DNA of 64,000 nucleotides, taken from Acidovorax sp. 107 (GTDB lineage Bacteria > Pseudomonadota > Gammaproteobacteria > Burkholderiales > Burkholderiaceae_C). Of the stretch, positions 40,949-48,977 are shown piece by piece. The stretch lies in contig NZ_QBTZ01000001.1 of the NCBI RefSeq assembly GCF_003058055.1, forward strand, positions 436,501 to 500,500, in the 5' to 3' direction. The translations under genes and the position numbers were made by a program. The notes under the pieces are model-generated. The model was not told the origin of the DNA. It ran no database searches and worked only from the letters and a program-made list of their open reading frames with translations. Every line of letters starts with the position of its first letter. Position 1 is the stretch's first letter.

Positions 40949-41893
40949 CTAGCCCTTGCGCAGGTCGAAGTACACGTCTTCGAGGGACGGTTCGTAAATG
41001 TTCACGTCCCGCAGCCGCGTGCCCAGCGGCGCCAGTGCGCCCAGCACGGCCATCTTGGCGTCGCGCGGGCAGATGACCGTGAGGCCGCCAGCGTGGGCTG
41101 TGCACGTGAGGCCTTGCAGCGGCGCGAGGGCCAGCACGGCGGCGGGTACGTCCGCGTCGTTCAGTGCGAGCTCGATGGTCAGCGGCATGTGCGCCTGCTC
41201 GCGCAGCGCCTGCACGCTGCCCAGGGCCTGCAGCTTGCCGGAGGCCAGGATGGCCAGGCGGTCCACGCGCTCCTGCAGCTCGGCCAGGATGTGCGAGGTG
41301 ATGACGATGGTGACCCCCACCGCCTGCAGTTCGCGCAGCGTGGCGTAGAAGTCGCGGATGGCCTGCGGGTCGAGGCCGTTGGTGGGCTCATCGAGCAGCA
41401 GCACCTGCGGCTCACCCAGCAGGGCCTGTGCAAACCCCAGGCGCTGGCGCATGCCCTTGGAATACTCGCGCACGGCGCGCTTGCCGGCACCGGCCAGGCC
41501 CACGCGCTCGAGCAGCGCCGGGCATTGCGCGAGCGGCGACCCCTTGAGGCGCGCGAAGAAGTGCAGCGTCTCCAGGCCGTTCAGGTTGTCGTAGAGCACG
41601 ACGTTTTCTGGCAGGTAGCCCAGGTGGCGGCGGGCGGCGCGAAAGTCGCGCCCCTGCACCGTGGCGCCGCCCACGCGGATCTCGCCCGAGGTGGCGGGCA
41701 CCAGGCCCAGGATCATCTTGAACAGCGTGCTCTTGCCCGCGCCGTTGTGGCCGATGAGGCCGAAGATCTCGCCGCGTGCCACGCGCAGGTCGATGCCGTC
41801 CACGGCATGCAGTGCGCCGTAGTGCTTGTGCGCGCCCTGCACCTCGATGGCGGGGGGCTCGCTCAGGTCAATGGGGGGAGGGTTGCGTGTCAC
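40949..41893 (-). CDS. nosF: ABC transporter ATPase NosF
   Basis: 314 aa. Complete ABC motifs: Walker A GHNGAGKST, Q-loop region YLPENVVLYDNLNG, signature YSKGMRQRLG, Walker B VLLLDEPTNGLD, and the H-loop TSHIL. It drives NosDFY. The start (MTRNPPPID) overlaps the nosD end by 26 bp, pointing to tight coupling. The C-terminal ~80 residues form a small domain after the ATPase that includes DVNIYEPSLEDVYFDL. Confidence 0.95.
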   Translation of the reverse strand: MTRNPPPIDLSEPPAIEVQGAHKHYGALHAVDGIDLRVARGEIFGLIGHNGAGKSTLFKMILGLVPATSGEIRVGGATVQGRDFRAARRHLGYLPENVVLYDNLNGLETLHFFARLKGSPLAQCPALLERVGLAGAGKRAVREYSKGMRQRLGFAQALLGEPQVLLLDEPTNGLDPQAIRDFYATLRELQAVGVTIVITSHILAELQERVDRLAILASGKLQALGSVQALREQAHMPLTIELALNDADVPAAVLALAPLQGLTCTAHAGGLTVICPRDAKMAVLGALAPLGTRLRDVNIYEPSLEDVYFDLRKG

Positions 41894-43145
41894 GCTGAAA
41901 CTTCCGTTGGGGTTGGTTCGGTTGCATGCGGGGTTGGGGGTCCACCACCGTGGGCACGCGCAGCACCGGAAACTGCTGGCCCACCAGGCGCAGCGCCTGT
42001 ACGGCAGGGCTGGCCAGCAGCAGCTTGATGGTGGGATGGCGCCAGGTCAAGCGGTCCACCATGTCGTTGGCCTCATAGGGCACGTCGCCCACGCCGTTGC
42101 CGTCGCGGTCCCAGCCCAGGTAGTTGCTCCAGTGGTTGCCGCCTTCAGTGCCCCAGCGCTCGTCACGAGCACCCACGTAGCGGACCTGCTCGCGGTTGCC
42201 GATGAAGTCGTTGCCGTTGACCTTGTTGTTCTTGGAACCCGCCGACAGGTGCACGCCCACCGTGTTGCGGGCCACCAGGTTGCCACGCAGGGTGATGTAT
42301 TCCACGTCGTAGATAAAAAAGCCCCGGCCGTTTTCGGCCACCACGTTGTTCTCGATGACCGAGTCCTGCAGGGTGCGCAGCATGATGCCGTGGTCGCTGT
42401 TGCCCCACGCGCGGTTGTTGCGCACCACCTGGTCGCGCACCTCCATCAGGGCCAAGCCGCCTCTGTTCAGGTAGGTGTCGTTGTCCTCCCACAGGTTGTA
42501 GTAGGAGTTCATGTAGTGTGTGCCGTAGCGGCTGTGGTGCAGCTTGTTGCTTCGGAAGATGGCGTGGTGCGACACGTCCACATACAGCGCATCGCGCACA
42601 AAGCTGATGTGGTTGCCTTCGATGCGGGCACCCGTGGTGTTGTACAGCTGTACGCCGTTGCCGCGCTGCGACGAGCCCACGTCGCGCAGGCCGGTGATGG
42701 TGTTGTGCAGCACCTGCACGTCGTTGGCCTTCTCGATCCACAAGCCAAACAGGTTGTAGGTGAGGTCGTTGTTGCGCACCACGGTGCGGTGGGCGCCGGG
42801 GTAGACATAGATGCCTGCGTTCTGGTCCTTGAGGCTGGTGCCCGAGTCGCGCACGATCAGGCCCTCGATCACCACGTCGGGCGCGGTGACGCGGATGGTG
42901 TCGCCCGTCTGGCCGCCGCTGAGCGTGGGGCGGTCGATGCCGCGCAGGGTCATGGCCTTGCCGATGCGCAGGTTCACGCGGTAAAAGCCACGCTGTACCT
43001 CCACCGTGTCGCCCGGCGCGGCAGCCTGGATGGCGGCTTGCAGGTCCTGGCCAGGGCGGACCTGCACGGTGGCGGCGCTGGCGGGCAGGGCCAGCAGGCA
43101 CGTCGCAAGCGCCAGGAACGCGGTGAGGGCAAGGGGGGGCTTCAT
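41868..43145 (-). CDS. nosD: Periplasmic copper-binding protein NosD
   Basis: 425 aa with a Sec signal peptide (LTAFLALATCLLALPASA). The mature protein is a right-handed beta-helix (CASH/PbH1 repeats): GLIVRDSGTSLKDQNAGIYV, VLHNTITGLRD, GNHISFVRDALYVDVSHHAI, NNRAWGNSDHGIMLRTLQDS, and the NosD end block GGNHWSNYLGWDRDGNGVGD. It scaffolds copper-sulfur cluster delivery to NosZ. The ATG at 43145 overlaps the nosR stop by one base. An open extension to 43472 is antisense-like and not used. Confidence 0.95.
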   Translation of the reverse strand: MKPPLALTAFLALATCLLALPASAATVQVRPGQDLQAAIQAAAPGDTVEVQRGFYRVNLRIGKAMTLRGIDRPTLSGGQTGDTIRVTAPDVVIEGLIVRDSGTSLKDQNAGIYVYPGAHRTVVRNNDLTYNLFGLWIEKANDVQVLHNTITGLRDVGSSQRGNGVQLYNTTGARIEGNHISFVRDALYVDVSHHAIFRSNKLHHSRYGTHYMNSYYNLWEDNDTYLNRGGLALMEVRDQVVRNNRAWGNSDHGIMLRTLQDSVIENNVVAENGRGFFIYDVEYITLRGNLVARNTVGVHLSAGSKNNKVNGNDFIGNREQVRYVGARDERWGTEGGNHWSNYLGWDRDGNGVGDVPYEANDMVDRLTWRHPTIKLLLASPAVQALRLVGQQFPVLRVPTVVDPQPRMQPNQPQRKFQRDTQPSPH

Positions 43146-45766
43146 TACGCCAGCCCCACCAGGGTCTTGATGGCCAGGAACAGTGCCGCGCCAATCAACA
43201 GATTCTTGAAGCCCACATAGCTCAGCATGTCCATCACGCCCGCACGGCGGTACTGGTCGCGCCACCACGGGCCGTCCTTCACATAGCGCTTGCCCGACAG
43301 GCGGATCAGCACCTCGTACACGCTCCAGCCAAACCACCAGCCAATGATGGCGCCCGACGACAGCGAGCCCATGGCGGTCATCACCCAGGCCACGCTGGCA
43401 GCCACGGCGAGCGAGAAGCCTGCGATCTGCAGCGCGCGGCGCGATGCCCAGCCTTCGCGGCTCCAGGGCCACAGGTGGTCTACCAGTTCCAGCCAGATCC
43501 AGCGCAGGCCGTTGGCATCAGCCTTGTGCGCGGGCAGCGCTGGCGTGGTGGGCATGCGTGGGTCCGGTCCCTTGGCGGCCTTGGCCGAGATCTGGTCCTG
43601 CACCGTGGCGGGGTGGATCGGGATGAAATAGCCGTTCTTGCCGATGGGCGTGATCTCCAGGCCGTCCTTCTCCCGGCGCTTGCGTTCCTTGGCCAGAGGC
43701 GGGCAGCCCTTGGTGTCGGTGTACAGCACCATGCAGTCCAGGCAATGCAGGCATTCGCGGTGGTCGATGCGGCCATCGGCATCAATCGCCTGGGCGCCGC
43801 AGCCCACGGCGCAGGCCTTGCAGCTGTTGCAGTCCTGCTTGCGCTTCAGGCCAAACCAGCGGAACGTGCTGGGCATGGCGAGCGAAGCGCCCAGGGGGCA
43901 GATGTACTTGCAGTAAGGCCGCTCGATGAAGATCGACACGCCCAGGATGGCCGCCACGAACAGGCTGTAAGGCCAGGCGCGGTTCATCACGCCCACCAGG
44001 AAGGTGGTCTTGAACGGCTCTACCTCGGCCAGCTTCTCAGCGAGGCCCATGGAGAACATCGACACCACCAGCAGCCCGAAGAACACCGCGTACTTGACCC
44101 ACTTGAGTCGGTCGTGCCACTTTTGCGGCAGCTGTGTCTGGAACCGCTTGAGGCCCACGACCCGGGCGACTTTGTAGATCGCCTCCTGCAGCGAACCGAA
44201 CGGGCACATCCAGCCGCAGAACAGACCACGGCCGAACAGGAACACGGTGACGATGATGAAGATCCAGAACAGGAAGATGAACGGGTCGGACAGGAACAGC
44301 GACCAGGTCCACTGGAACAGCAGCGAGTGGAACCAGGTCAGCACCTGCGTGATGGAGGGCTGGGCCATGGCGCCAAAGCCGATCCAGCCAATGCTGAGGG
44401 CCCAGAAGCTGTACTTGAAGCCGTTGACGGGCCATTTGTTCTTGTGGGTGGACAGGCGGGTGAGCTTTTCGCGCAGCGCGTACACCACACCCACGGCGAC
44501 CAGCAGCACGGCGAACAGTGCAATCTCTACCGCACGCGACTTCCACACGCGCACCCAGGGGGCGTCGGGCTCTTCGATGGTGGGGCGACCGCCCTGCAGC
44601 GTGCTGGCGGGCAGCCAGTAGGGTGTGTCAAAACTGGTGAAGCTGCGGGTGCCGGTGGCGCGGTCTACGCGGTTGCCCAGAAAGCTCAGCTTCCATGGGT
44701 AGGCGGCCGAGAACGCGGGTGAGCGGATGATGAAGATGACCGATTCGTTGTAGCTGGGTGCACCTGCGGCCTCGATGCCATAGAGGTTGAGCGCGTCCAG
44801 ATCGCGGAAGGTGAATGAGTCCGCGCCCTGGCGCACTTGCACGCGGTCGTAAATGCCGCCGCGCACAAAGCCCGAGCCCTTGAAGGATTCTTTGCCGCCG
44901 GTGCGGATGATGAAGAAGGCGTGCTCGCCCTCCTTGAGCTGCAGGCGCAGGTTGTTCCAGCCGTTCTCACCCAGCAGGCTTTTGCCCAGGTCGGGGTGGT
45001 TCAGGTCACCGAACCACAGTTCGATGAATGGGTCGGGGCCCTTGTCCAGGCCCACCTGTTCGGGCAGCACCCGCAGGCGCTGTACGGTGCCTTGTTGCAC
45101 CAGTTCGGCCCAGCTCAGGCGTTTGCCGGTTTCGACATAGCGAGCGGGTTCGCGCACGGTGGGCGCGAGGATGCCCACCTGCCGTGCCACGGCCGAGCCT
45201 GAGGTCATCATGACCTGGTTCTGTGCGATGACGGTGACGGTGGCGCCTGAGATGGCATCGAGGCCCAGCACGTTCTCATCGGGGCGCGACTGGCCGACCT
45301 CGATCTTGTCGGACACCGACTTGCCCAGGTACTGGGCGTTGAATTTGAGCAGTGCCGATTCAGGGATGCCCAGCAGCAGGATGGGCTCGGAATGCTTGAG
45401 CACCTTCACGCCCACAAAGCGGCCCTGCGTGTCCATGCCAATCAGCGTCACCACGGGCTTGCCGGAGTAGGCGGGGGTGTCGGTGATGTCGGTGGACAAC
45501 ATGACGTAACCCAGCAGTTTTTTCTGGGCACCGTCGTTGTCGTAAGCCTCTACATAGGGCGGCTGGCCCTTGCGTTCAGAAAAATGACTGGCGCCGGGAA
45601 ACACGTCCTTGCAGGGCACCAGCGCGCACATGTCGCGCGCAGTGGAGAGTTCCGCAGGCAGCTCCGCCTCGTAGGCGCCTGCCGCAGCATGCGCGCGCGG
45701 CGCCAGCCAAAGTGCTGCCAACAAGACCAGAAGAAGCGTGGCGAACTGCCGACGGAGGGACATCAT
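43145..45766 (-). CDS. nosR: Membrane flavo-iron-sulfur protein NosR
   Basis: 873 aa; donates electrons to NosZ from the quinol pool. A signal peptide is followed by a periplasmic FMN-binding domain with the covalent flavin threonine Thr176 in DAISGATVT. Then come a set of helices, and the polyferredoxin half with CxxxCP motifs FCGWMCPFG and YCKYICPLG, and two [4Fe-4S] motifs (CNSCKACAVGC, CLHCLDC). Flavinylation would be done by the ApbE encoded at 48978. It starts after a 289-bp structured spacer behind nosZ, so it may be on the nosZ transcript or have its own promoter. Confidence 0.95.
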   Translation of the reverse strand: MMSLRRQFATLLLVLLAALWLAPRAHAAAGAYEAELPAELSTARDMCALVPCKDVFPGASHFSERKGQPPYVEAYDNDGAQKKLLGYVMLSTDITDTPAYSGKPVVTLIGMDTQGRFVGVKVLKHSEPILLLGIPESALLKFNAQYLGKSVSDKIEVGQSRPDENVLGLDAISGATVTVIAQNQVMMTSGSAVARQVGILAPTVREPARYVETGKRLSWAELVQQGTVQRLRVLPEQVGLDKGPDPFIELWFGDLNHPDLGKSLLGENGWNNLRLQLKEGEHAFFIIRTGGKESFKGSGFVRGGIYDRVQVRQGADSFTFRDLDALNLYGIEAAGAPSYNESVIFIIRSPAFSAAYPWKLSFLGNRVDRATGTRSFTSFDTPYWLPASTLQGGRPTIEEPDAPWVRVWKSRAVEIALFAVLLVAVGVVYALREKLTRLSTHKNKWPVNGFKYSFWALSIGWIGFGAMAQPSITQVLTWFHSLLFQWTWSLFLSDPFIFLFWIFIIVTVFLFGRGLFCGWMCPFGSLQEAIYKVARVVGLKRFQTQLPQKWHDRLKWVKYAVFFGLLVVSMFSMGLAEKLAEVEPFKTTFLVGVMNRAWPYSLFVAAILGVSIFIERPYCKYICPLGASLAMPSTFRWFGLKRKQDCNSCKACAVGCGAQAIDADGRIDHRECLHCLDCMVLYTDTKGCPPLAKERKRREKDGLEITPIGKNGYFIPIHPATVQDQISAKAAKGPDPRMPTTPALPAHKADANGLRWIWLELVDHLWPWSREGWASRRALQIAGFSLAVAASVAWVMTAMGSLSSGAIIGWWFGWSVYEVLIRLSGKRYVKDGPWWRDQYRRAGVMDMLSYVGFKNLLIGAALFLAIKTLVGLA

Positions 45767-45773
45767 GGGACTA

Positions 45774-45832
45774 TCTTTTTGATAGCTGCCAGCGCATATT
45801 CTTCAAGCGCTAGCGGCCAATATGATTCGAAA
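45774..45832. repeat. Dispersed repeat copy R2 upstream of nosR
   Basis: tgatagctgccagcgcatat, then tcttcaagcgctagcggcc, then aatatgattcgaaa. It is the closest match to the fdsA-internal copy R1 and lies 8 bp upstream of the nosR start, inside what would be the nosR leader. Confidence 0.75.
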
Positions 45833-45848
45833 TGGTGCGCAAACACGA

Positions 45849-46045
45849 CAACTGGCGCGCCCCCAGGCCAGGGATGCAGAGCAAGGGCCGCCCCGCAGCG
45901 AGTGCATCGTCCCCCTTCCCGGAGCGCGAAGCGCGCAGAGAGAAGGGGCTGAGGGCCGCGGCTCCAAGCCTGCCTGCGCAGGCTTGGACGGTCCTGAAGA
46001 GCTGCCGCCTCTGGCGGCTGCACCGAGCGGTCGCGCCTCAGGGGG
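45849..46045. repeat. Dispersed intergenic repeat, copy B, with strong hairpins, in the nosZ-nosR spacer
   Basis: Shares ordered blocks with copy A (3439-3536) but is about 100 bp longer. The extra part contains a perfect 10-bp stem, ccaagcctgc / gcaggcttgg (45964-45973 and 45978-45987, loop ctgc), and a second hairpin gccgcc-tct-ggcggc (46004-46018). In the nosZ transcript these fold right after the nosZ stop. Confidence 0.72.
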
Positions 46046-46055
46046 ATGCTCCGAA

Positions 46056-47981
46056 TCACCCCTCCACAATCATCCGCGTGCGCATTTCCAGGTGGAGTGC
46101 GTGGCAGAAGTGCGTGCAGTAGCACCAGAACACACCGGGCTTGTCGGCCACAAAGCTCACCGACTTGGTCTCCAGCGGGTTCACGATGAAGTTCACGTTG
46201 TAGTTCGGGATCGCAAAGCCGTGGGTCAAGTCTTCGATCTTGTCCAGGTTGGTCAGGATCAGCGTGACTTCGTCACCCTTCTTGAGCTTGAACTCGCGCA
46301 GGCTGAAGGCTGGGGCTTGCGAGGTCAGCTTCACGGTGACCTTCTTGCCATTGCGGAACACGCCGGATTCCTTGGGGTCCTTGACGGCCAGCGGGAACTC
46401 GTCGAGCGTGTAGACCTGCTTGGGGCGCACCAGGTCGCGCTTGAAGATGATGAAGTCATGGGGCTCGCCGCGCACGGGGTGGTCGGCCAGCAGCACCATC
46501 TTCTCGCCAGAGATGTCGATGAGCTGTTCGTTCTCGGGGTGCAGCGGGCCCACGGGCAGGAAGCGGTCCTTCGAGAACTTGCAACCCACGGCCAGGATCT
46601 TGCCGTCGGCGGCCTTGGTTTCGGACTGCGAGGCGTTCAAGTGGCCGGGCTGGTATTGCACGTCCAGGCGGTCCACCACGTACTTGGCGGTCTTGTCGCC
46701 CGCGTGGAACTTGATGGCGGCCTCCACGTTCCACTTCACGACCTGGCTGTCCAGGAAGAGGGTGGTGTAGGCGTTGCCACGGCCGTCAAATGCAGTGTGC
46801 AGTGGGCCCAGGCCCAGTTCCACTTCGGCCACGATGGCGGAGTCCAGCTTTTCGAGCTTGCCTTCAAAGTAGTCGAGCACCTTGGCCAGTTCGATCACGG
46901 TGCCGGTGGGCGAGAGCTTGCCGGCGCAGATGAAGTACTTGCCATCGGGGCTGGCGTTCACGCCGTGGGGGTTCTTGGGCACCGACACGTAGGCCGTCAG
47001 GGCCGTCTTGGGGTCCTTGTTGGCTTCGTGCGTGCCGTCCACCACGGGCACCTTGCTGGTGCCGATGGTCTTGAACTTGCCAGCCTTCACGGCGGCTTCG
47101 ATGCGGGCCACGTTGAAGAACAGGCAGGCGTCGCGCTCGGCGGACATCATGTCCTCGTACTTCGCGCCCATCTCGGTGTTGTACTGGTTGGTGGCGGCCA
47201 GCTTGCCGTCGTACGACGTGGCGACCAGGTCGCAGTTGCCGTCGATCAGCACCTGCCAGCGCACTTCCATCGTTTCTGCGTCGACGCAGCTGAACATGGA
47301 GCGGTATTTGCTGGCGTCTTCGATGCCCGTGTTGGGCATCGGGATGGCGAACTCACCGCCGCAGAACACGCGGGTGGTGTAGTTGATGGCGGGGTCCACC
47401 GGGTCGGCCTTGTCCGGGAAGATGCCGTGAAAGCCCTGCACGTTGGGCAGCTTGGTGATCTTGTCGCAGATGAAATAGTCGAGGCGGATGCGGGCGACGC
47501 GGCTGTTGATCTTGTCGTTGATCCAGGCGTAGCGGCCGTCGTAGTTGCCGTCCTTGTACGAGGCGTGGGTGTGGTGGGTATCCGCCACCGTGTATTCGAG
47601 GTGACCGTCGGCCTTGGTGCCCATCACGGCCTTGGATTCGTTGGTGATGCCCCAGCCCACCAGCGCGTCGGGTACGAAGCAGGGGATGCGGGTGATTTCG
47701 CGGCCCGAGGGCAGGCCCAGCACGCGCATGTCGCCCGTGTGGCCACCGCTCCACAGACCGTAATAGGTGTCCAGCTCACCGGGCTTGAGGTGCGGGTTGG
47801 CACCCGTGGCGGCATGGCTGGCCGCGGGGGCTGCCGGTGCCGGAGCCGCTGGTGTGGCGGCGCTGGGCTTTTCATTGCAGGCGGCGACGCCTGCGGTCAG
47901 GCCCACCAGGGCTGCCGTGTTGATGAAACTGCGTCGGCCCAGGCCAGCTGCGGGAAGGGGACTGTCTTTTCTCTCGGTCAT
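46056..47981 (-). CDS. nosZ: Nitrous oxide reductase NosZ (Tat, clade I)
   Basis: 641 aa periplasmic multicopper enzyme that reduces N2O to N2. Tat signal LGRRSFINTAALVGL near residue 15 marks the clade I (Tat) type. The beta-propeller carries CuZ histidines, including DTHHTH; the C-terminal cupredoxin holds CuA with the C-x3-C-x3-H-x2-M spacing at Cys622, Cys626, His630 and Met633. aaagaggaaaacc is a good ribosome binding site before ATG 47981. It follows the DUF2946 gene by 21 bp and precedes nosR across a structured 74-bp-plus-repeat spacer. Length is normal. Confidence 0.97.
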   Translation of the reverse strand: MTERKDSPLPAAGLGRRSFINTAALVGLTAGVAACNEKPSAATPAAPAPAAPAASHAATGANPHLKPGELDTYYGLWSGGHTGDMRVLGLPSGREITRIPCFVPDALVGWGITNESKAVMGTKADGHLEYTVADTHHTHASYKDGNYDGRYAWINDKINSRVARIRLDYFICDKITKLPNVQGFHGIFPDKADPVDPAINYTTRVFCGGEFAIPMPNTGIEDASKYRSMFSCVDAETMEVRWQVLIDGNCDLVATSYDGKLAATNQYNTEMGAKYEDMMSAERDACLFFNVARIEAAVKAGKFKTIGTSKVPVVDGTHEANKDPKTALTAYVSVPKNPHGVNASPDGKYFICAGKLSPTGTVIELAKVLDYFEGKLEKLDSAIVAEVELGLGPLHTAFDGRGNAYTTLFLDSQVVKWNVEAAIKFHAGDKTAKYVVDRLDVQYQPGHLNASQSETKAADGKILAVGCKFSKDRFLPVGPLHPENEQLIDISGEKMVLLADHPVRGEPHDFIIFKRDLVRPKQVYTLDEFPLAVKDPKESGVFRNGKKVTVKLTSQAPAFSLREFKLKKGDEVTLILTNLDKIEDLTHGFAIPNYNVNFIVNPLETKSVSFVADKPGVFWCYCTHFCHALHLEMRTRMIVEG

Positions 47982-48002
47982 GGTTTTCCTCTTTGGGATC
48001 GC

Positions 48003-48359
48003 TCAGTTGAAAAGGGGTGGTGCTCGCGCAGGGGGGCTGAGCGCCATCCCTGTGCGAGCGGAAAGTGAGGTGTGAAAGCGGGGCTGAAAGGTGGGGGCCG
48101 CGGTGGTGGTAGTGGCTGCAGGCGGGGTGGCAGGTGGCGCGTCGGCCGCCAGGCACAAGGGGCAATCGAGGCCTGTGGCATCTGCAGCCACCAGGCCCTC
48201 GGCGGCCTTCATCACCAGCCGGGTGCCGCCCGTGCCGGAGCAGACCAGCTCCAGACCTCGGGGCGCTATCAGCGGCGAAGCCGCCGCCGCACCGAGCGCC
48301 ATGACAAACCACGCCAGCACCCAAAGGCGCAGGTTTCGGAGGGTTTGATGGCTTTGCAT
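48003..48359 (-). CDS. DUF2946-like small exported protein upstream of nosZ
   Basis: 118 aa. An N-terminal hydrophobic segment (LWVLAWFVMALGAAAASPLI) is followed by LELVCSGTGGTRLVMKA and GLDCPLCLAA, the Cys pattern (C...CxxC) of DUF2946-type proteins, then a Pro/Thr-rich tail. Such proteins are found with copper-handling genes; a copper-related role here is inferred from the CxxC and position. It is the first gene of the nosZ operon. The predicted FNR-dependent start of transcription (about 48360) falls one base before its ATG, so it would be translated from a nearly leaderless mRNA, or start later at Met20. Confidence 0.75.
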   Translation of the reverse strand: MQSHQTLRNLRLWVLAWFVMALGAAAASPLIAPRGLELVCSGTGGTRLVMKAAEGLVAADATGLDCPLCLAADAPPATPPAATTTTAAPTFQPRFHTSLSARTGMALSPPARAPPLFN

Positions 48360-48366
48360 GGGGTGG

Positions 48367-48372
48367 ATAATA
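48367..48372 (-). promoter_or_regulatory. Putative -10 element of the nosZ operon promoter
   Basis: On the minus strand TATTAT at 48372-48367, 23 bp from the near edge of the FNR box; with the box centred at -41.5, transcription would start at about 48360. Confidence 0.55.
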
Positions 48373-48373
48373 G

Positions 48374-48390
48374 ATTCATGTAATATGAAT
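48374..48390. promoter_or_regulatory. Palindrome between the FNR box and the -10 element
   Basis: attcat-gtaat-atgaat, 6-bp perfect arms with a 5-bp centre. It occupies the promoter spacer and could be the site of a second regulator; I do not match it to a known consensus. Confidence 0.4.
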
Positions 48391-48394
48391 CAAT

Positions 48395-48408
48395 TTGATC
48401 TGGATCAT
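48395..48408. promoter_or_regulatory. FNR/Anr/Dnr-type box in the nos intergenic region
   Basis: ttgat-ctgg-atcat, 9 of 10 matches to the FNR/DNR consensus TTGAT-N4-ATCAA. Its centre (48401.5) lies about 41.5 bp from a possible start at 48360 on the minus strand, the class II spacing, with a -10 TATTAT at 48372-48367. No -10 is seen at the matching distance on the plus strand. It should switch on nosZ under low oxygen or with nitric oxide. Confidence 0.75.
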
Positions 48409-48551
48409 GTTTCGGCGAGGCCTGCACCTGCCCAAAAGTGCCTCTTGCATCTACAGTCCATGCACCGGTCTGAAGTGGTGCTGGATGCATTTCGCGCGCA
48501 GTCACAGGCCCTCTCAGATACTTTTCAACCACCAAGAACAGGATGTATGCG

Positions 48552-48965
48552 ATGCAAAAGAAAACCGTGATGGTCGCCGTAGCGATCTTGGCCGCACTGC
48601 TGGCCGGCTGTGGCGACAAGAAGTCGGAGCCCGCACCGGCAGCGGCTGCCCCCGCTGCGGTGACGGCCCCGGCGCCCGCAGCGGCCCCCGCCGCCCCGGC
48701 TGTTGCAGAAAATGAAGTGGGCAAGGGCGTGTTTGGCAAGACCTGCGCCATGTGCCATGCCGCGGGCGTGGCCGGTGCTCCCAAGCCGGGCGACAAGGCC
48801 GACTGGGGCCCGCGCATTGCCCAGGGCAAGGACACGCTGTACAAGCACGCGATCGAGGGCTTTACCGGCGCCAAGGGCATGATGCCTGCCAAGGGCGGCG
48901 CAGCCAATCTGACCGATGCCGAGGTCAAGGCCGCCGTGGACTTCATGGCCGACAAGTCGCTCTGA
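48552..48965 (+). CDS. Lipoprotein c-type cytochrome (c5-like) beside nosZ
   Basis: 137 aa. Lipobox LLAGC near residue 20, an Ala/Pro-rich spacer of about 35 residues, then a class I cytochrome c domain with the haem site CAMCH and a distal Met in KGMMPAKGGAANLTDAEVKA. It is probably an envelope-anchored electron donor, possibly to NosZ given its position. aggatgtatgcg gives an SD-like AGGA 8 bp before ATG 48552; ATG 48543 is an alternative. It is transcribed away from the nosZ operon and precedes apbE by 12 bp. Confidence 0.88.
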   Translation: MQKKTVMVAVAILAALLAGCGDKKSEPAPAAAAPAAVTAPAPAAAPAAPAVAENEVGKGVFGKTCAMCHAAGVAGAPKPGDKADWGPRIAQGKDTLYKHAIEGFTGAKGMMPAKGGAANLTDAEVKAAVDFMADKSL

Positions 48966-48977
48966 GCGGAGGGCGCC

